A stretch of DNA of 64,000 nucleotides, taken from assembly GCF_001874625.1 (NCBI RefSeq), contig NZ_CP017671.1:3844001-3908000 (forward strand). The letters are read 5' to 3'. Of the stretch, positions 42,985 to 52,787 are shown in pieces (position 1 is the first letter of the stretch; each line of letters begins with the position of its first letter). The notes beneath the pieces were generated by a model. That model was not told the origin of the DNA, did no database searches, and saw only the letters and a list, made by a program, of their open reading frames with translations. The stretch comes from Providencia rettgeri. Lineage in GTDB: Bacteria; Pseudomonadota; Gammaproteobacteria; Enterobacterales; Enterobacteriaceae. The position numbers and the translations under genes were made by a program.

Positions 42985-43947
42985 TTATTGAGCTTCTTGA
43001 TAAGTTAAAGCACTTAGCCATTGAATAAAGGCTAATTTGCACTTTAACCATTGGCTACTATAGCAAAAATCCTCAGCACTGATGGCTTCATTCGCAATAT
43101 CTAAACGCAACTGTTCTAACGGCGTATCGTGCACAAAGTGAGGCGCAGAATTTTGATAATGAACTAAAAAGGCTTGCACAAAACGCAAAAACTCAGAAAA
43201 ACCCTGCCGAGCATCACTTTCACCAGCTAACCAATATGCTTCGTGTTGCTGGCAAAGTAACTGCATATGAGTCAATGATTTTTCAATAGGTTGTTCTTCG
43301 TAATCAAATATGGCATCCGGCCGTGTTAATGGTGTAGTAGTCGGGTTAATCAATGAGTAACCTCGGGCTGCTTTGCTGACAGATGAGAGGTGAAGGCCAT
43401 CAATATCGGCAATTTTTTTGGCTAGATTGAGTACGTCTGCGATAAAGCCTTTTTTAAGTTCCAATTCAAACTCTTGAATGGGTAGATCTTTTGCCCCAGC
43501 AGAAATCTCACCTTGGTCTAAAACAACCTCAATTTCACTATCTTCAAACGTGACAAGCCACTTTTCACGGGTAAAATTAGTACTAAAAAGTATACTAAGT
43601 TCAGATTGTAGCTGAGCGACATCCGTCCCTTCCGGCCAAATTTCCGTTGGAAATGCCGCTAAGTTAAGCTCTGGCGAATCAATATCAACATTAAATTCAG
43701 GGCGTTGATGTAGCCCACCAATTGCCTGCCCCGCTGTTTTAATCGTCATTTCGTAGCGACCATCACAACCGCGGATGCGTAACCCCATATCCCATTGACG
43801 CAATTGTCTTTTTTCTGTATCAAAATAGATATTGGTTAACTTAGTTGGCTCACTGTATTGGTGGGAAAGTGTAGAAATACACTGGCGAACAGCCTCGATT
43901 GCACACCCTTTTGCGGCTAATTTGAGTTCAACCTCTACGTGGCTCAT
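42985..43947 (-). CDS. ygiF: Inorganic triphosphatase YgiF with shortened CHAD domain
   Basis: CYTH-fold enzyme hydrolysing inorganic triphosphate. The N-terminal CYTH domain (about 1-200) is complete, with the ExExK motif VEVELKLA, GLRIRG, YEMTIKTAG, the Glu/Lys rows EIEVVLDQGEI and FELELKKGF, and SKAARGYSL. The C-terminal CHAD domain stops at residue 320 (KLAFIQWLSALTYQEAQ), whereas E. coli YgiF continues to 433. So the last third of CHAD is missing. The stop is only 12 bases from glnE, so a deletion, not a nearby stop mutation, best explains the short form. Confidence 0.9.
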   Translation of the reverse strand: MSHVEVELKLAAKGCAIEAVRQCISTLSHQYSEPTKLTNIYFDTEKRQLRQWDMGLRIRGCDGRYEMTIKTAGQAIGGLHQRPEFNVDIDSPELNLAAFPTEIWPEGTDVAQLQSELSILFSTNFTREKWLVTFEDSEIEVVLDQGEISAGAKDLPIQEFELELKKGFIADVLNLAKKIADIDGLHLSSVSKAARGYSLINPTTTPLTRPDAIFDYEEQPIEKSLTHMQLLCQQHEAYWLAGESDARQGFSEFLRFVQAFLVHYQNSAPHFVHDTPLEQLRLDIANEAISAEDFCYSSQWLKCKLAFIQWLSALTYQEAQ

Positions 43948-44226
43948 ACATATCCTTAATTGATTATTTCACTGCCATCATATTACCCCAATCAAGCCAA
44001 GCAGAGAAAAGAAACTATCTATAAATCAAAAATTCTACCTATTACATTTCTTTCAGAGAGTTATATTGTAAATGAGATAAAAAGAAGTGTAATTTAGACA
44101 GTTAGGATAGTTCTCATTATCCTTTAGAGCATGAATACATCGATGTTTAGAGTTTGCACCTACACACTTTACTTATTAGTATTCAATGAATATAAAATTC
44201 ACTCACCACAAAAGACTGTAAATACC

Positions 44227-44841
44227 ATGCGAAAAATTCCATTATTATTAATTTCACTCATGGGGCTAGGCCTTTCCTTAAATGCACACGCAGCAGAAAA
44301 ACGTTATGTATCAGATGACCTATCAACTTACGTTCATAGTGGCCCTGGTACAAATTACCGCATTGTTGGCACACTTAATGCGGGAGAAACGGTTGAGCTG
44401 ATCTCCACAGATAATAAATTTGCGCAAATCAAAGATCAAAAAGGCAGAACTGTTTGGCTACCTGTAGACCAATTAAGTAATACCCCAAGCATGAAAACGC
44501 GTATTCCTGAATTAGAGGCTGAAAATCAAAAACTACGTCAACAATTAGATAGCATTGACAATACATGGAATACCCGTACCGCAGAAATGCAACAAAAAGT
44601 GGCGGATAACGACAATATCGTTAACCAGCTAAAAGCTGAAAATGAAAAACTAAAAAATGAATTAATTAAATCAGGTAAAAAACTGGAAATAGCAGAGGTC
44701 AACTTGGATGATCGCCGCCGTGAGTTGATTTTACAATGGTTTATGTATGGTGGAGGCGTTGCTGGAGCGGGGTTAGTTTTTGGTTTGATTTTACCTCACA
44801 TCATCCCTCGTCGTAAAAAACGTAATAATGGTTGGATGTAA
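44227..44841 (+). CDS. ygiM: YgiM, SH3-domain and coiled-coil membrane protein
   Basis: Family TIGR04211-type protein with an unknown role. The start at 44227 ([20 protein letters not shown], cleavage after AHA) gives a signal peptide; a 32-codon upstream extension is rejected because E. coli YgiM begins here. After it come a bacterial SH3 domain (about 25-90, [20 protein letters not shown]), a coiled coil (about 95-165), and one C-terminal membrane segment ([18 protein letters not shown]) with a basic tail. It is 204 residues (206 in E. coli). cca follows after 14 bases. Confidence 0.93.
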   Translation: MRKIPLLLISLMGLGLSLNAHAAEKRYVSDDLSTYVHSGPGTNYRIVGTLNAGETVELISTDNKFAQIKDQKGRTVWLPVDQLSNTPSMKTRIPELEAENQKLRQQLDSIDNTWNTRTAEMQQKVADNDNIVNQLKAENEKLKNELIKSGKKLEIAEVNLDDRRRELILQWFMYGGGVAGAGLVFGLILPHIIPRRKKRNNGWM

Positions 44842-44855
44842 CAAAGGTCATTAAT

Positions 44856-46097
44856 ATGCAAGTTTATCTCGTTGGTGGCGCCGTGCGGGACCAACTCCTT
44901 GGTCTTCCTATTTCTGATAGGGATTTTGTGGTAGTTGGTACAACCCCAGAAGCTATGCTTGAGCAAGGTTTTCAACAAGTAGGGAAAGATTTCCCCGTTT
45001 TTTTGCATCCGAAAACTCATGAGGAATATGCGCTAGCCAGAACTGAGCGTAAAACCGGCGCTGGCTATACTGGCTTTAGTTGTTATAGCGCCCCGGATGT
45101 CACCATTGAAGATGACTTATTACGACGAGACCTAACCATTAATGCAATGGCACAAAGTGATTCTGGCGAAATTATTGACCCGTTTAACGGTATCAAAGAC
45201 TTAGAAAACCGGTTATTACGTCATGTATCTAGTGCATTTTCAGAAGACCCGTTACGGGTATTGCGTGTAGCCCGTTTTGCTGCACGCTATTTCGAATATG
45301 GTTTCTCTATCGCACCTGAAACTTTAGCACTAATGCAATCTATGGCGGCAACGGGGGAATTAAGCCACTTAACCGCTGAACGTGTTTGGGCAGAAACAGA
45401 AAAAGCACTGAAATCAAGCTCACCCCAAGTTTATTTCGACGTATTGCGTCAATGCGGTGCACTTCGCGTCCTTTTTCCGGAAATTGATGGCTTATTTGGT
45501 GTTCCCGCCCCCGAAAAATGGCATCCAGAAATTGATACAGGGGTTCATACCTTGATGGTCATGAAGGTTATCGCAACCTTATCTGATGATATCGATATTC
45601 GCTTTGCTGCGCTCTGCCATGATGTAGGTAAAGCATTAACGCCCCCTTCCGTTTGGCCCAGTCATCCTAATCATGGGGAAAATGGAGTCGTACTCATTGA
45701 AAAACTTTGTGATAGATTGAGGGTGCCTAGTAGCGCCCGTGATCTGGCTCGCCTTGCAGCTCGCTACCATGATAAAATTCATATTATCAATAAGCTACCT
45801 GCAAATGATTTAATTGCGGTTATGGACGGATTAGATAGTTGGCGCAAACCTGAACGAATTACGCAATTAAGTTTAATCAGTGAAGCCGATGCAAGAGGCA
45901 GATTAGGCCTTGAGCAACAAGCCTATCCACAAGGGGAATTTCTTAGACAAGCATTTGCCATTGCGCGTGCTGTTGAGGTCAAACCGATTATTGAACAAGG
46001 GTTTACAGGGCCGGAAATTCGCCAAGAACTAACACGGCAGCGTATTCAAGCTGTGCAAGATTGGCAGAAACAACAGCAAATAATGGTAATAGCTTAG
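44856..46097 (+). CDS. cca: Multifunctional CCA-adding enzyme
   Basis: Adds and repairs the 3' CCA of tRNA. The start at 44856 ([17 protein letters not shown]) gives 413 residues (412 in E. coli); an eight-codon extension into the ygiM end is rejected. The class II nucleotidyltransferase head has GGAVRD (7-12) and the catalytic DRD (21-23), then [10 protein letters not shown] and the neck region. The C-terminal HD phosphohydrolase domain has CHDVGKAL and RYHDKIH, as in gammaproteobacterial Cca with phosphatase and phosphodiesterase activity. In E. coli bacA lies next; here the convergent folB does. Confidence 0.96.
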   Translation: MQVYLVGGAVRDQLLGLPISDRDFVVVGTTPEAMLEQGFQQVGKDFPVFLHPKTHEEYALARTERKTGAGYTGFSCYSAPDVTIEDDLLRRDLTINAMAQSDSGEIIDPFNGIKDLENRLLRHVSSAFSEDPLRVLRVARFAARYFEYGFSIAPETLALMQSMAATGELSHLTAERVWAETEKALKSSSPQVYFDVLRQCGALRVLFPEIDGLFGVPAPEKWHPEIDTGVHTLMVMKVIATLSDDIDIRFAALCHDVGKALTPPSVWPSHPNHGENGVVLIEKLCDRLRVPSSARDLARLAARYHDKIHIINKLPANDLIAVMDGLDSWRKPERITQLSLISEADARGRLGLEQQAYPQGEFLRQAFAIARAVEVKPIIEQGFTGPEIRQELTRQRIQAVQDWQKQQQIMVIA

Positions 46098-46112
46098 TAA
46101 GCCATGGTCATA

Positions 46113-46133
46113 CTGGCGGTATAACACCGCCAG
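46113..46133. terminator. Hairpin between cca and folB
   Basis: CTGGCGGT (46113-46120) and ACCGCCAG (46126-46133) form an 8-base perfect stem with loop ATAAC, placed between convergent genes. There is no U tract, so termination may be weak or Rho-assisted. Confidence 0.6.
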
Positions 46134-46140
46134 TCGCCGT

Positions 46141-46500
46141 TTAAGCGGTTTTAATTCCCCTTTCGATTACTACCCCCACTTGGCGTGCGCGAGCGACTGC
46201 GCCCGGCTTAGCCACCCTGATTCGTACCCATGGGCTTTTAAACTGAGTCAATAAGAGCTGAGCGACTTCTTCAGCCACTCGCTCGACTAAACCAAATTTA
46301 TTTTCCTCTACATAGCTGATAATGGCTTGGCTGACTTGTGCATAATCCAAGCAGTACTCAACATTATCGCTCATAGACGCGCGTTGGTTGTCCCATCCCA
46401 TTTCGATATCGAGCACTAATTTTTGTTCAATATCTTGTTCCCAGTCATATACACCTATCGTGGTGATGACTGATAATTGTTCAATAAATACGATATCCAT
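46141..46500 (-). CDS. folB: Dihydroneopterin aldolase FolB
   Basis: Cleaves dihydroneopterin to 6-hydroxymethyl-dihydropterin and glycolaldehyde in folate synthesis. The start at 46500 (MDIVFIEQLSVITTIGVYDW) matches E. coli; an ATG one codon earlier also exists. It is 119 residues. Family segments include EQDIEQKLVLDIEMGWDN, LDYAQVSQAI, LVERVAEEVAQLLL and VRIRVAKPGAV, with the catalytic Lys in the last. It is divergent from plsY, as in E. coli. Confidence 0.95.
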   Translation of the reverse strand: MDIVFIEQLSVITTIGVYDWEQDIEQKLVLDIEMGWDNQRASMSDNVEYCLDYAQVSQAIISYVEENKFGLVERVAEEVAQLLLTQFKSPWVRIRVAKPGAVARARQVGVVIERGIKTA

Positions 46501-46608
46501 CACGTCATTTTCTCATTTATGTACTGAATTGATACCACTTCGGCAAAAATATGCGTATTATCCAAGGCTGAAGTGAATATATGGCCTTAACCGTTTTTGG
46601 AGTTAGCT

Positions 46609-47265
46609 ATGAGTGCAACCGCGCTTGGCATGATAATCTTCGCCTATCTATGTGGATCAGTTTCGAGTGCGATACTGATCTGCCGTTTGGCGAGACTACC
46701 CGACCCCCGTCAACACGGCTCTGGTAACCCCGGTGCAACTAACGTATTACGTGTCGGTGGCAAAGCTGCCGCTGCTGCTGTTCTTATTTGCGATGTATTA
46801 AAAGGTATGGTCCCAGTTTGGCTTGCTTATTATTTAAATGTGCAACCATTCTATCTTGGGTTTGTCGCAATTGCAGCTTGCCTTGGGCATATTTATCCTG
46901 TTTTCTTCCATTTTAAAGGCGGGAAAGGCGTTGCTACCGCTTTTGGCTCAATTGCTGCTATTGGTTGGGACTTATCTGGGTTAGTCGCTGGTACATGGTT
47001 ACTCACTGTACTGCTAAGCGGCTATTCCTCATTAGGGGCAATTGTGAGTGCGCTACTGGCACCATTTTACGTATGGTGGTTTAAGCCTGAATTTACTTTC
47101 CCTGTCGCAATGTTATCTTGCTTAGTCCTTGTGCGCCATCATGGCAACATACAACGTCTTTGGCGCGGTCAAGAAAGCCGGATTTGGCAAAAACTAAAAA
47201 ATAAAAAGCAAAAAACCAATAAAGAAATTGCCCAAGAAGCCAAAGAACAAGAACTCGACGATTAA
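46609..47265 (+). CDS. plsY: Acyl-phosphate glycerol-3-phosphate acyltransferase PlsY
   Basis: Inner-membrane enzyme that acylates glycerol 3-phosphate from acyl-phosphate, the first step of phospholipid synthesis. The start at 46609 ([17 protein letters not shown]) matches E. coli; a four-codon extension is rejected. The three catalytic loops are seen: [33 protein letters not shown] and the Ser/Gly-rich [14 protein letters not shown]. It is 218 residues (205 in E. coli); the extra part is a Lys/Gln/Glu-rich tail. Confidence 0.95.
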   Translation: MSATALGMIIFAYLCGSVSSAILICRLARLPDPRQHGSGNPGATNVLRVGGKAAAAAVLICDVLKGMVPVWLAYYLNVQPFYLGFVAIAACLGHIYPVFFHFKGGKGVATAFGSIAAIGWDLSGLVAGTWLLTVLLSGYSSLGAIVSALLAPFYVWWFKPEFTFPVAMLSCLVLVRHHGNIQRLWRGQESRIWQKLKNKKQKTNKEIAQEAKEQELDD

Positions 47266-47288
47266 TCCCCCCTCTTTTCTATCATGAT

Positions 47289-47322
47289 AAAAACGAGCTG
47301 AAAATTCAGCTCTTTTTTTATC
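47289..47322 (+). terminator. Intrinsic terminator after plsY
   Basis: GAGCTGAA and TTCAGCTC around AA-rich loop, followed by TTTTTTAT. Located 25 bases after the plsY stop. Confidence 0.85.
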
Positions 47323-47480
47323 GTTTCATTTTCATCACAGACTGCCTAAAACACCGAATAATAACAGCAGGGTTATATCTCACCTTAAAACTGTACTGGC
47401 AGCAATTTGTGCTGCGTTACATTTTTGCCATAACTAGCGCACACTTTTAATAAAAAGTTAATTTATTGCAAATTTATTAC

Positions 47481-47507
47481 TAAGGAATATTTAAAAAGTG
47501 TCGACTA
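47481..47507 (+). promoter_or_regulatory. Candidate FliA (sigma-28) promoter of the Aer-like gene
   Basis: TAAG (47481-47484) and GTCGACTA (47500-47507) are separated by exactly 15 bases, the spacing of the flagellar class 3 promoter TAAA-N15-GCCGATAA. Matches are 3 of 4 and 5 of 8. E. coli aer depends on FliA, which supports the idea; the match alone is weak. Confidence 0.3.
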
Positions 47508-47544
47508 TATAAAAGCAAAATTAAACAATAATAATGGTATTTAT

Positions 47545-49077
47545 ATGAGCAGAACCCCTTATATCACTCAAAATGAACATATGTTAGACGAAAACATCAC
47601 GTTAATGACTACTAGCGATTTACAAGGCAACATTGTTAGTGCTAATGATTTTTTTGTGCAAGTCAGTGGCTATGAATTAGATGAATTATTAACACGTCCT
47701 CACAATATTATTCGTCATCCCGATATGCCTAAAGAAGCTTTTGCTGATATGTGGGCCACATTAAAAAAAGGAGAACCTTGGACCGGCATTGTCAAAAACC
47801 GACGTAAAAATGGCGATCACTACTGGGTTAGAGCCAATATCGTCCCGATTAAACGTCAAGGCAAAATTACAGGTTATATGTCGATCCGAACACGCGCGAC
47901 TCGCCAAGAAATTGCGACTGTTGAACCGCTCTATGCCGCAATGAATCGAAATAAATGTCAGCGTAAAATAGTTAAGGGGCTTGTGCTTTCCAAAAAAATG
48001 CCGTTTCACTTTTCCACTTTTTCTACACGTTGGCGCATTCGATTAACCATGAGTTTACTATTGATATTTTGGCTAGTCATGGCGAGCTTAGCTGGGTTAC
48101 AAGCGCTGCCATTTACCATCGCCAGTGCTTGTACACTTATTACGCTAATTATTGGCAATATTGCCTTTGAAAGAATGCTCGCTAAACCACTGGAAAACAT
48201 TGCGACACAGGCTTTAAGTATTGCTCGAGGCGAACGCCATAGCATTCACCATATGCAACGTACCGATGAAATAGGGCTGGTTTTACGCTCAATCGGCCAA
48301 TTGGGGCTAATATGTCGCTGGTTAATCAAAGATGTCTCTGCACAAGTGGATAGTGTACGAAAAGGCAGTGAATCTTTAGTTTCCGATTGCCATGAGCTAG
48401 ATACCCATACCCAGCAAACAGTCGGTTATATGCAACAAACTGTTGCTACTATGAACCAAATGGCAGTTTCCGTAAAAATGAATGCAGACAACACGGTTCA
48501 AGTTGATCAGCTTTCTAATGCAACCAGCGAAACCGCAGTTAGCGGTGGCGCGATGATGGAAGCTGTTGTTGATACCATGGATGAAATTGTCCGTAGTACA
48601 AGTAAAATTAATTCAATCACCGATGTCATCAAAGATATCGCTTTTCAAACCAACATATTAGCACTAAATGCCGCTGTAGAAGCCGCTCGCGCAGGTGAGC
48701 AAGGCAAAGGCTTTGCTGTGGTTGCTAATGAAGTACGTAGCCTAGCAAGCCGCAGTGCTAGCGCAGTGAATGATATTCGTGAACTCATTAACGATTGCGA
48801 AAAGAAAGTTAACTCAGGGAAAGAACAAGTGCACACCGCTGGTGACACGATGAAAGATATCGTCGACCAGATACAAAATGTCACTCAATTAATTACGCAT
48901 ATTAGCCAAGCCACTTCTGAACAAGCCGCTGGCATTGCTGACATTACACAAGCCGTTAGTGAACTAGAAACCATTACGCAGCAAAGCACATTGTTAGTTG
49001 AACAAAGCACAGAAACGTCGAACATGGTCAAAGGGCGTTCAATTCGATTAGAAGAAGCGGTTACTGTCTTACATTGA
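47545..49077 (+). CDS. aer: Aerotaxis/energy-taxis receptor, Aer type
   Basis: PAS-domain chemoreceptor that reads redox state through FAD and signals to CheA. The N-terminal PAS domain (about 15-120) has the Aer-like [20 protein letters not shown] and [21 protein letters not shown] short membrane hairpin lies at about 165-205, then HAMP-like sequence and the signalling domain with the conserved tip [38 protein letters not shown]. There is no periplasmic ligand domain and no C-terminal NWETF-type CheR tether. At 510 residues it is close to E. coli Aer (506). The position between plsY and tsaD differs from E. coli. Confidence 0.88.
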   Translation: MSRTPYITQNEHMLDENITLMTTSDLQGNIVSANDFFVQVSGYELDELLTRPHNIIRHPDMPKEAFADMWATLKKGEPWTGIVKNRRKNGDHYWVRANIVPIKRQGKITGYMSIRTRATRQEIATVEPLYAAMNRNKCQRKIVKGLVLSKKMPFHFSTFSTRWRIRLTMSLLLIFWLVMASLAGLQALPFTIASACTLITLIIGNIAFERMLAKPLENIATQALSIARGERHSIHHMQRTDEIGLVLRSIGQLGLICRWLIKDVSAQVDSVRKGSESLVSDCHELDTHTQQTVGYMQQTVATMNQMAVSVKMNADNTVQVDQLSNATSETAVSGGAMMEAVVDTMDEIVRSTSKINSITDVIKDIAFQTNILALNAAVEAARAGEQGKGFAVVANEVRSLASRSASAVNDIRELINDCEKKVNSGKEQVHTAGDTMKDIVDQIQNVTQLITHISQATSEQAAGIADITQAVSELETITQQSTLLVEQSTETSNMVKGRSIRLEEAVTVLH

Positions 49078-49096
49078 TATTTGAGGGATAACAAAT

Positions 49097-49119
49097 GGGC
49101 TGCACAGCAGCCCTAATAT
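49097..49119. terminator. Terminator between aer and tsaD
   Basis: GGGCTGC (49097-49103) and GCAGCCC (49107-49113) with a 3-base loop, followed on the forward strand by TAATATTATTTTT. It serves aer, and perhaps weakly the convergent tsaD. Confidence 0.8.
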
Positions 49120-50138
49120 TATTTTTCTAGCGGAGGTAGTTCAGCAAGTGGCCAACGTGGGCGCACTGTAATACCTAACCCTGTGCTTGCCCCCCCTTTC
49201 AAGCGGATAAGACCGGCTAGTGCAATCATCGCGCCGTTATCGGTGCAAAACTCAGGACGCGCATAAAACACTTCGCCCCCACGCTGCTTCAAGACCTCGT
49301 CCATTTTTGCTCTTAACGCTCGGTTGGCACTCACCCCACCTGCCATCACTAAACGTTTGAACCCCGTTTGCTCCAGCGCGCGTTTGCATTTGATTGCGAG
49401 AGTGTCGACTACCGCATCTTCAAAAGCCCTAGCAATATCAGCTCGGGTTTGGTCGTCATCCGCATTTTCACGGATCGTATTTGCTGCAAAGGTCTTTAAA
49501 CCTGAAAAGCTGAAATCAAGCCCAGGCCTATCCGTCATTGGTCTTGGAAACACAAAACGCCCTGCGGTGCCTTGTTGTGCCATACGAGATAAAACGGGGC
49601 CACCAGGATAGTCTAAACCTAGTAATTTAGCTGTTTTATCAAACGCTTCACCTGCTGCATCATCAATAGATTCACCAAGAAGCGCATATTCACCGACCCC
49701 TGTCACGCTTATTAATTGGGTATGCCCACCAGAAACAAGGAGTGCTACAAAGGGAAATTCAGGGCTTTTTTCTTCTAGCATCGGCGCTAGCAAATGGCCT
49801 TCCATATGATGAACGGCTACCGCAGGCACATTCCATGCAAAAGCCAATGACCGGCCAACCGTTGCCCCCACCATTAAAGCACCAACCAGCCCTGGTCCAG
49901 CAGTATAAGCTACCGCATCGATATCTTCACGAGTCAGGTTAGCTTCTTTCAGCGCGGCCTGAATCAGAGGGACTGTTTTACGGATATGATCACGGGAAGC
50001 CAACTCCGGTACTACGCCACCATAATCGGCATGCACTTTAATTTGGCTGTATAATTGATTAGCCATTAGGCCAAGCTCATCATCATAGATTGCGATACCA
50101 GTTTCATCGCAAGAGGTTTCGATACCTAAAACACGCAT
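49119..50138 (-). CDS. tsaD: tRNA threonylcarbamoyladenosine transferase subunit TsaD
   Basis: Catalytic subunit, with TsaB and TsaE, for t6A modification at position 37 of ANN-decoding tRNAs; essential in most bacteria. The metal-binding motif HMEGH is at 111-115, and the ASKHA fold segments [43 protein letters not shown] and [13 protein letters not shown] are all present. It is 339 residues (337 in E. coli). It is divergent from rpsU, as in E. coli. The ribosome site is AGGG. Confidence 0.97.
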   Translation of the reverse strand: MRVLGIETSCDETGIAIYDDELGLMANQLYSQIKVHADYGGVVPELASRDHIRKTVPLIQAALKEANLTREDIDAVAYTAGPGLVGALMVGATVGRSLAFAWNVPAVAVHHMEGHLLAPMLEEKSPEFPFVALLVSGGHTQLISVTGVGEYALLGESIDDAAGEAFDKTAKLLGLDYPGGPVLSRMAQQGTAGRFVFPRPMTDRPGLDFSFSGLKTFAANTIRENADDDQTRADIARAFEDAVVDTLAIKCKRALEQTGFKRLVMAGGVSANRALRAKMDEVLKQRGGEVFYARPEFCTDNGAMIALAGLIRLKGGASTGLGITVRPRWPLAELPPLEK

Positions 50139-50683
<545 letters not shown>

Positions 50684-50789
50684 TTGATTGCGGTGAAAAC
50701 CGCATTCATAAGTAGACGATAGCTAATACAAAACTTTAGTTTCTCTCGTAGTCACTCAGTTTCGTAGTAGTAAATAGCTAAGCAGTTAA

Positions 50790-50824
50790 AGGCCGTGCTT
50801 TCCTCAAGGAAGCGCGGCTTATTA
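50790..50824 (+). terminator. Attenuating hairpin between rpsU and dnaG
   Basis: GCCG-GCTTTCCT pairs with AGGAAGCGCGGC, with small bulges, followed by TTATTAT. E. coli has a known partial terminator at this place that keeps primase level far below S21. The weak U tract here fits partial read-through. Confidence 0.7.
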
Positions 50825-50853
50825 TCGTTCATCAACAGGCGAAAAAGAGGCTT

Positions 50854-52599
50854 ATGGCTGGACGAATTCCGCGTTCATTTATCAATGACTTGTTAGCAAG
50901 AACAGACATCATTGATTTAGTCGATGCAAAAGTCCCGTTAAAAAAACAGGGTAAAAATCATCACGCTTGTTGTCCGTTCCATAATGAGAAAACCCCTTCT
51001 TTTACTGTTAACAGTGAAAGGCAGTTTTATTATTGTTTTGGTTGTGGAGCCCACGGCAACGCTATCGATTTTTTAATGAATTATGACAAACTTGATTTTG
51101 TCGAAGCAATTGAAGAACTATCAGCACTGCATGGTCTTGATGTACCTTATGAAAAAGGGACTGGAGCAAGCCAAATAGAACTACATCAACGGCAAAACCT
51201 GTATCAGTTGATGGAGAAAATTAATCAATTTTACTGCGCTGCCTTAAATCATCCCTCGGCTAGTAAAGCCATAGATTATTTAAGCCAACGTGGTTTAAGT
51301 GCCGAAATTATTGAGCATTTTTCAATTGGTTTCGCCCCTGCTGGGTGGGATAATTTACTCAAGAAATTCGCAGTAAACCCAGAAAGTCGCAAACAGCTTG
51401 ATGATGCAGGCATGTTAGTGACCAATGATAACGGCCGAATCTATGACCGCTTTAGAGAGCGGGTCATGTTCCCAATTAGGGATAGGCGCGGTCGAGTGAT
51501 TGCATTTGGTGGGCGGGTTTTAGGGGATGCATTACCTAAATACTTAAACTCCCCCGAAACAGATATTTTCCATAAAGGCCGTCAGTTATTTGGCCTATAT
51601 GAAGCGACACAAAATAATAATGAATTAGCTAAGTTGTTGGTTGTTGAAGGTTATATGGATGTTGTTGCCCTTGCCCAGTATGATATCCGCTACGCGGTTG
51701 CCTCATTGGGAACATCGACAACATCAGAACATATTCAGCTACTTTATCGTTCTACAGATACTGTTATCTGCTGTTATGATGGAGACCGAGCTGGCCGAGA
51801 AGCTGCATGGCGGGCGCTGGAAACAGCTCTTCCTTATCTAACTGACGGCCGCCAACTTCGTTTTATGTTTTTACCCGATGGTGAAGACCCCGATTCATTA
51901 GTACGCAAAGAAGGTAAAGAGTCTTTTGAGCAACGCATGAAAGATGCTCAAACACTTTCTGCATTTTTATTTGATTCACTTGTGCCACAAGTTGACCTGA
52001 AAACTCAAGAAGGGAAAGCAAAATTTAGTAAACTTGCTATCCCATTGATTAAACAGATACCGGGCGAAACTCTGCGCCTTTATATGGCTCAAGAGCTAGG
52101 AAATTTTATTGGTATACCGGATATTTCTCAGGTTCTTGCTATGATTGATAGAGAGAGCAAAGAACCAGTTAACTATCAGGCACCAAAATTAAAACCAACC
52201 ACAATGCGAATATTAATCGCGCTGTTGGTACAAAATCCGAACTTTTCGGAACTCGTTCCCTCATTGGAGGGAATTGCCCATATTCAAATGCCGGGGCTTT
52301 CTCTATTTCAGGAATTGGTTGATGTATGCCGTTCCACCCCCGGGATGACTACTGGGCAGTTGCTAGAGCGTTATCGTGATAATAAATTTTCGAAACAGCT
52401 TGAAAAACTAGCAACATGGAACGATATAGAAATAGAGGAGATAGCGGAAAATACCTTTATAGATGCCTTAAATCATCTATTTAATAGCGCACTTGACGAA
52501 CGTTTCGACTATTTAATAGCAAAAGAACGAACTGAAGGGCTGACCCCAGAAGAGCGCGAAGAAGTCCGCTTAATCACTCTCTCAAGAGTGAAAACATAA
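50854..52599 (+). CDS. dnaG: DNA primase DnaG
   Basis: Makes RNA primers at the replication fork together with DnaB. The 581 residues equal the E. coli length. The zinc-binding domain has Cys40, His43, Cys61 and Cys64 (CCPFHNEKTPSF and YCFGCGAHG). The TOPRIM domain includes LLVVEGYMDVVALAQ and CYDGDRAGREAA. The C-terminal DnaB-interaction domain ends the protein. It is the second gene of the rpsU-dnaG-rpoD operon, with rpoD 188 bases downstream. Confidence 0.97.
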   Translation: MAGRIPRSFINDLLARTDIIDLVDAKVPLKKQGKNHHACCPFHNEKTPSFTVNSERQFYYCFGCGAHGNAIDFLMNYDKLDFVEAIEELSALHGLDVPYEKGTGASQIELHQRQNLYQLMEKINQFYCAALNHPSASKAIDYLSQRGLSAEIIEHFSIGFAPAGWDNLLKKFAVNPESRKQLDDAGMLVTNDNGRIYDRFRERVMFPIRDRRGRVIAFGGRVLGDALPKYLNSPETDIFHKGRQLFGLYEATQNNNELAKLLVVEGYMDVVALAQYDIRYAVASLGTSTTSEHIQLLYRSTDTVICCYDGDRAGREAAWRALETALPYLTDGRQLRFMFLPDGEDPDSLVRKEGKESFEQRMKDAQTLSAFLFDSLVPQVDLKTQEGKAKFSKLAIPLIKQIPGETLRLYMAQELGNFIGIPDISQVLAMIDRESKEPVNYQAPKLKPTTMRILIALLVQNPNFSELVPSLEGIAHIQMPGLSLFQELVDVCRSTPGMTTGQLLERYRDNKFSKQLEKLATWNDIEIEEIAENTFIDALNHLFNSALDERFDYLIAKERTEGLTPEEREEVRLITLSRVKT

Positions 52600-52787
52600 T
52601 ATAACCAAGACAGAATTAATATTTAAAACGGCTTAAGTGCCGATAAACACAAGGCAGATGCCTGTAAAACGCTACGAAAAATAAAGGGCGTAGCGAAATA
52701 ATAAATGTTCCCTTTGTATGTTCTTGTTGGCCGAATGTTTCGCCGACCGACACCAATCTAAATACTCAGAAGTGTGGATACCGTCTT

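Noticed and set aside
44103-44123. Fur-box-like sequence GGATAGTTCTCATTATCC before ygiM
   Set aside because: About 12 of 19 positions match the Fur consensus and ygiM has no known iron link; chance is likely in AT-rich DNA.
52624-52646. TAAA followed by a perfect GCCGATAA between dnaG and rpoD, like a FliA promoter
   Set aside because: The spacer is 11 bases, not the 15 that FliA needs, and a flagellar promoter before rpoD makes little sense.
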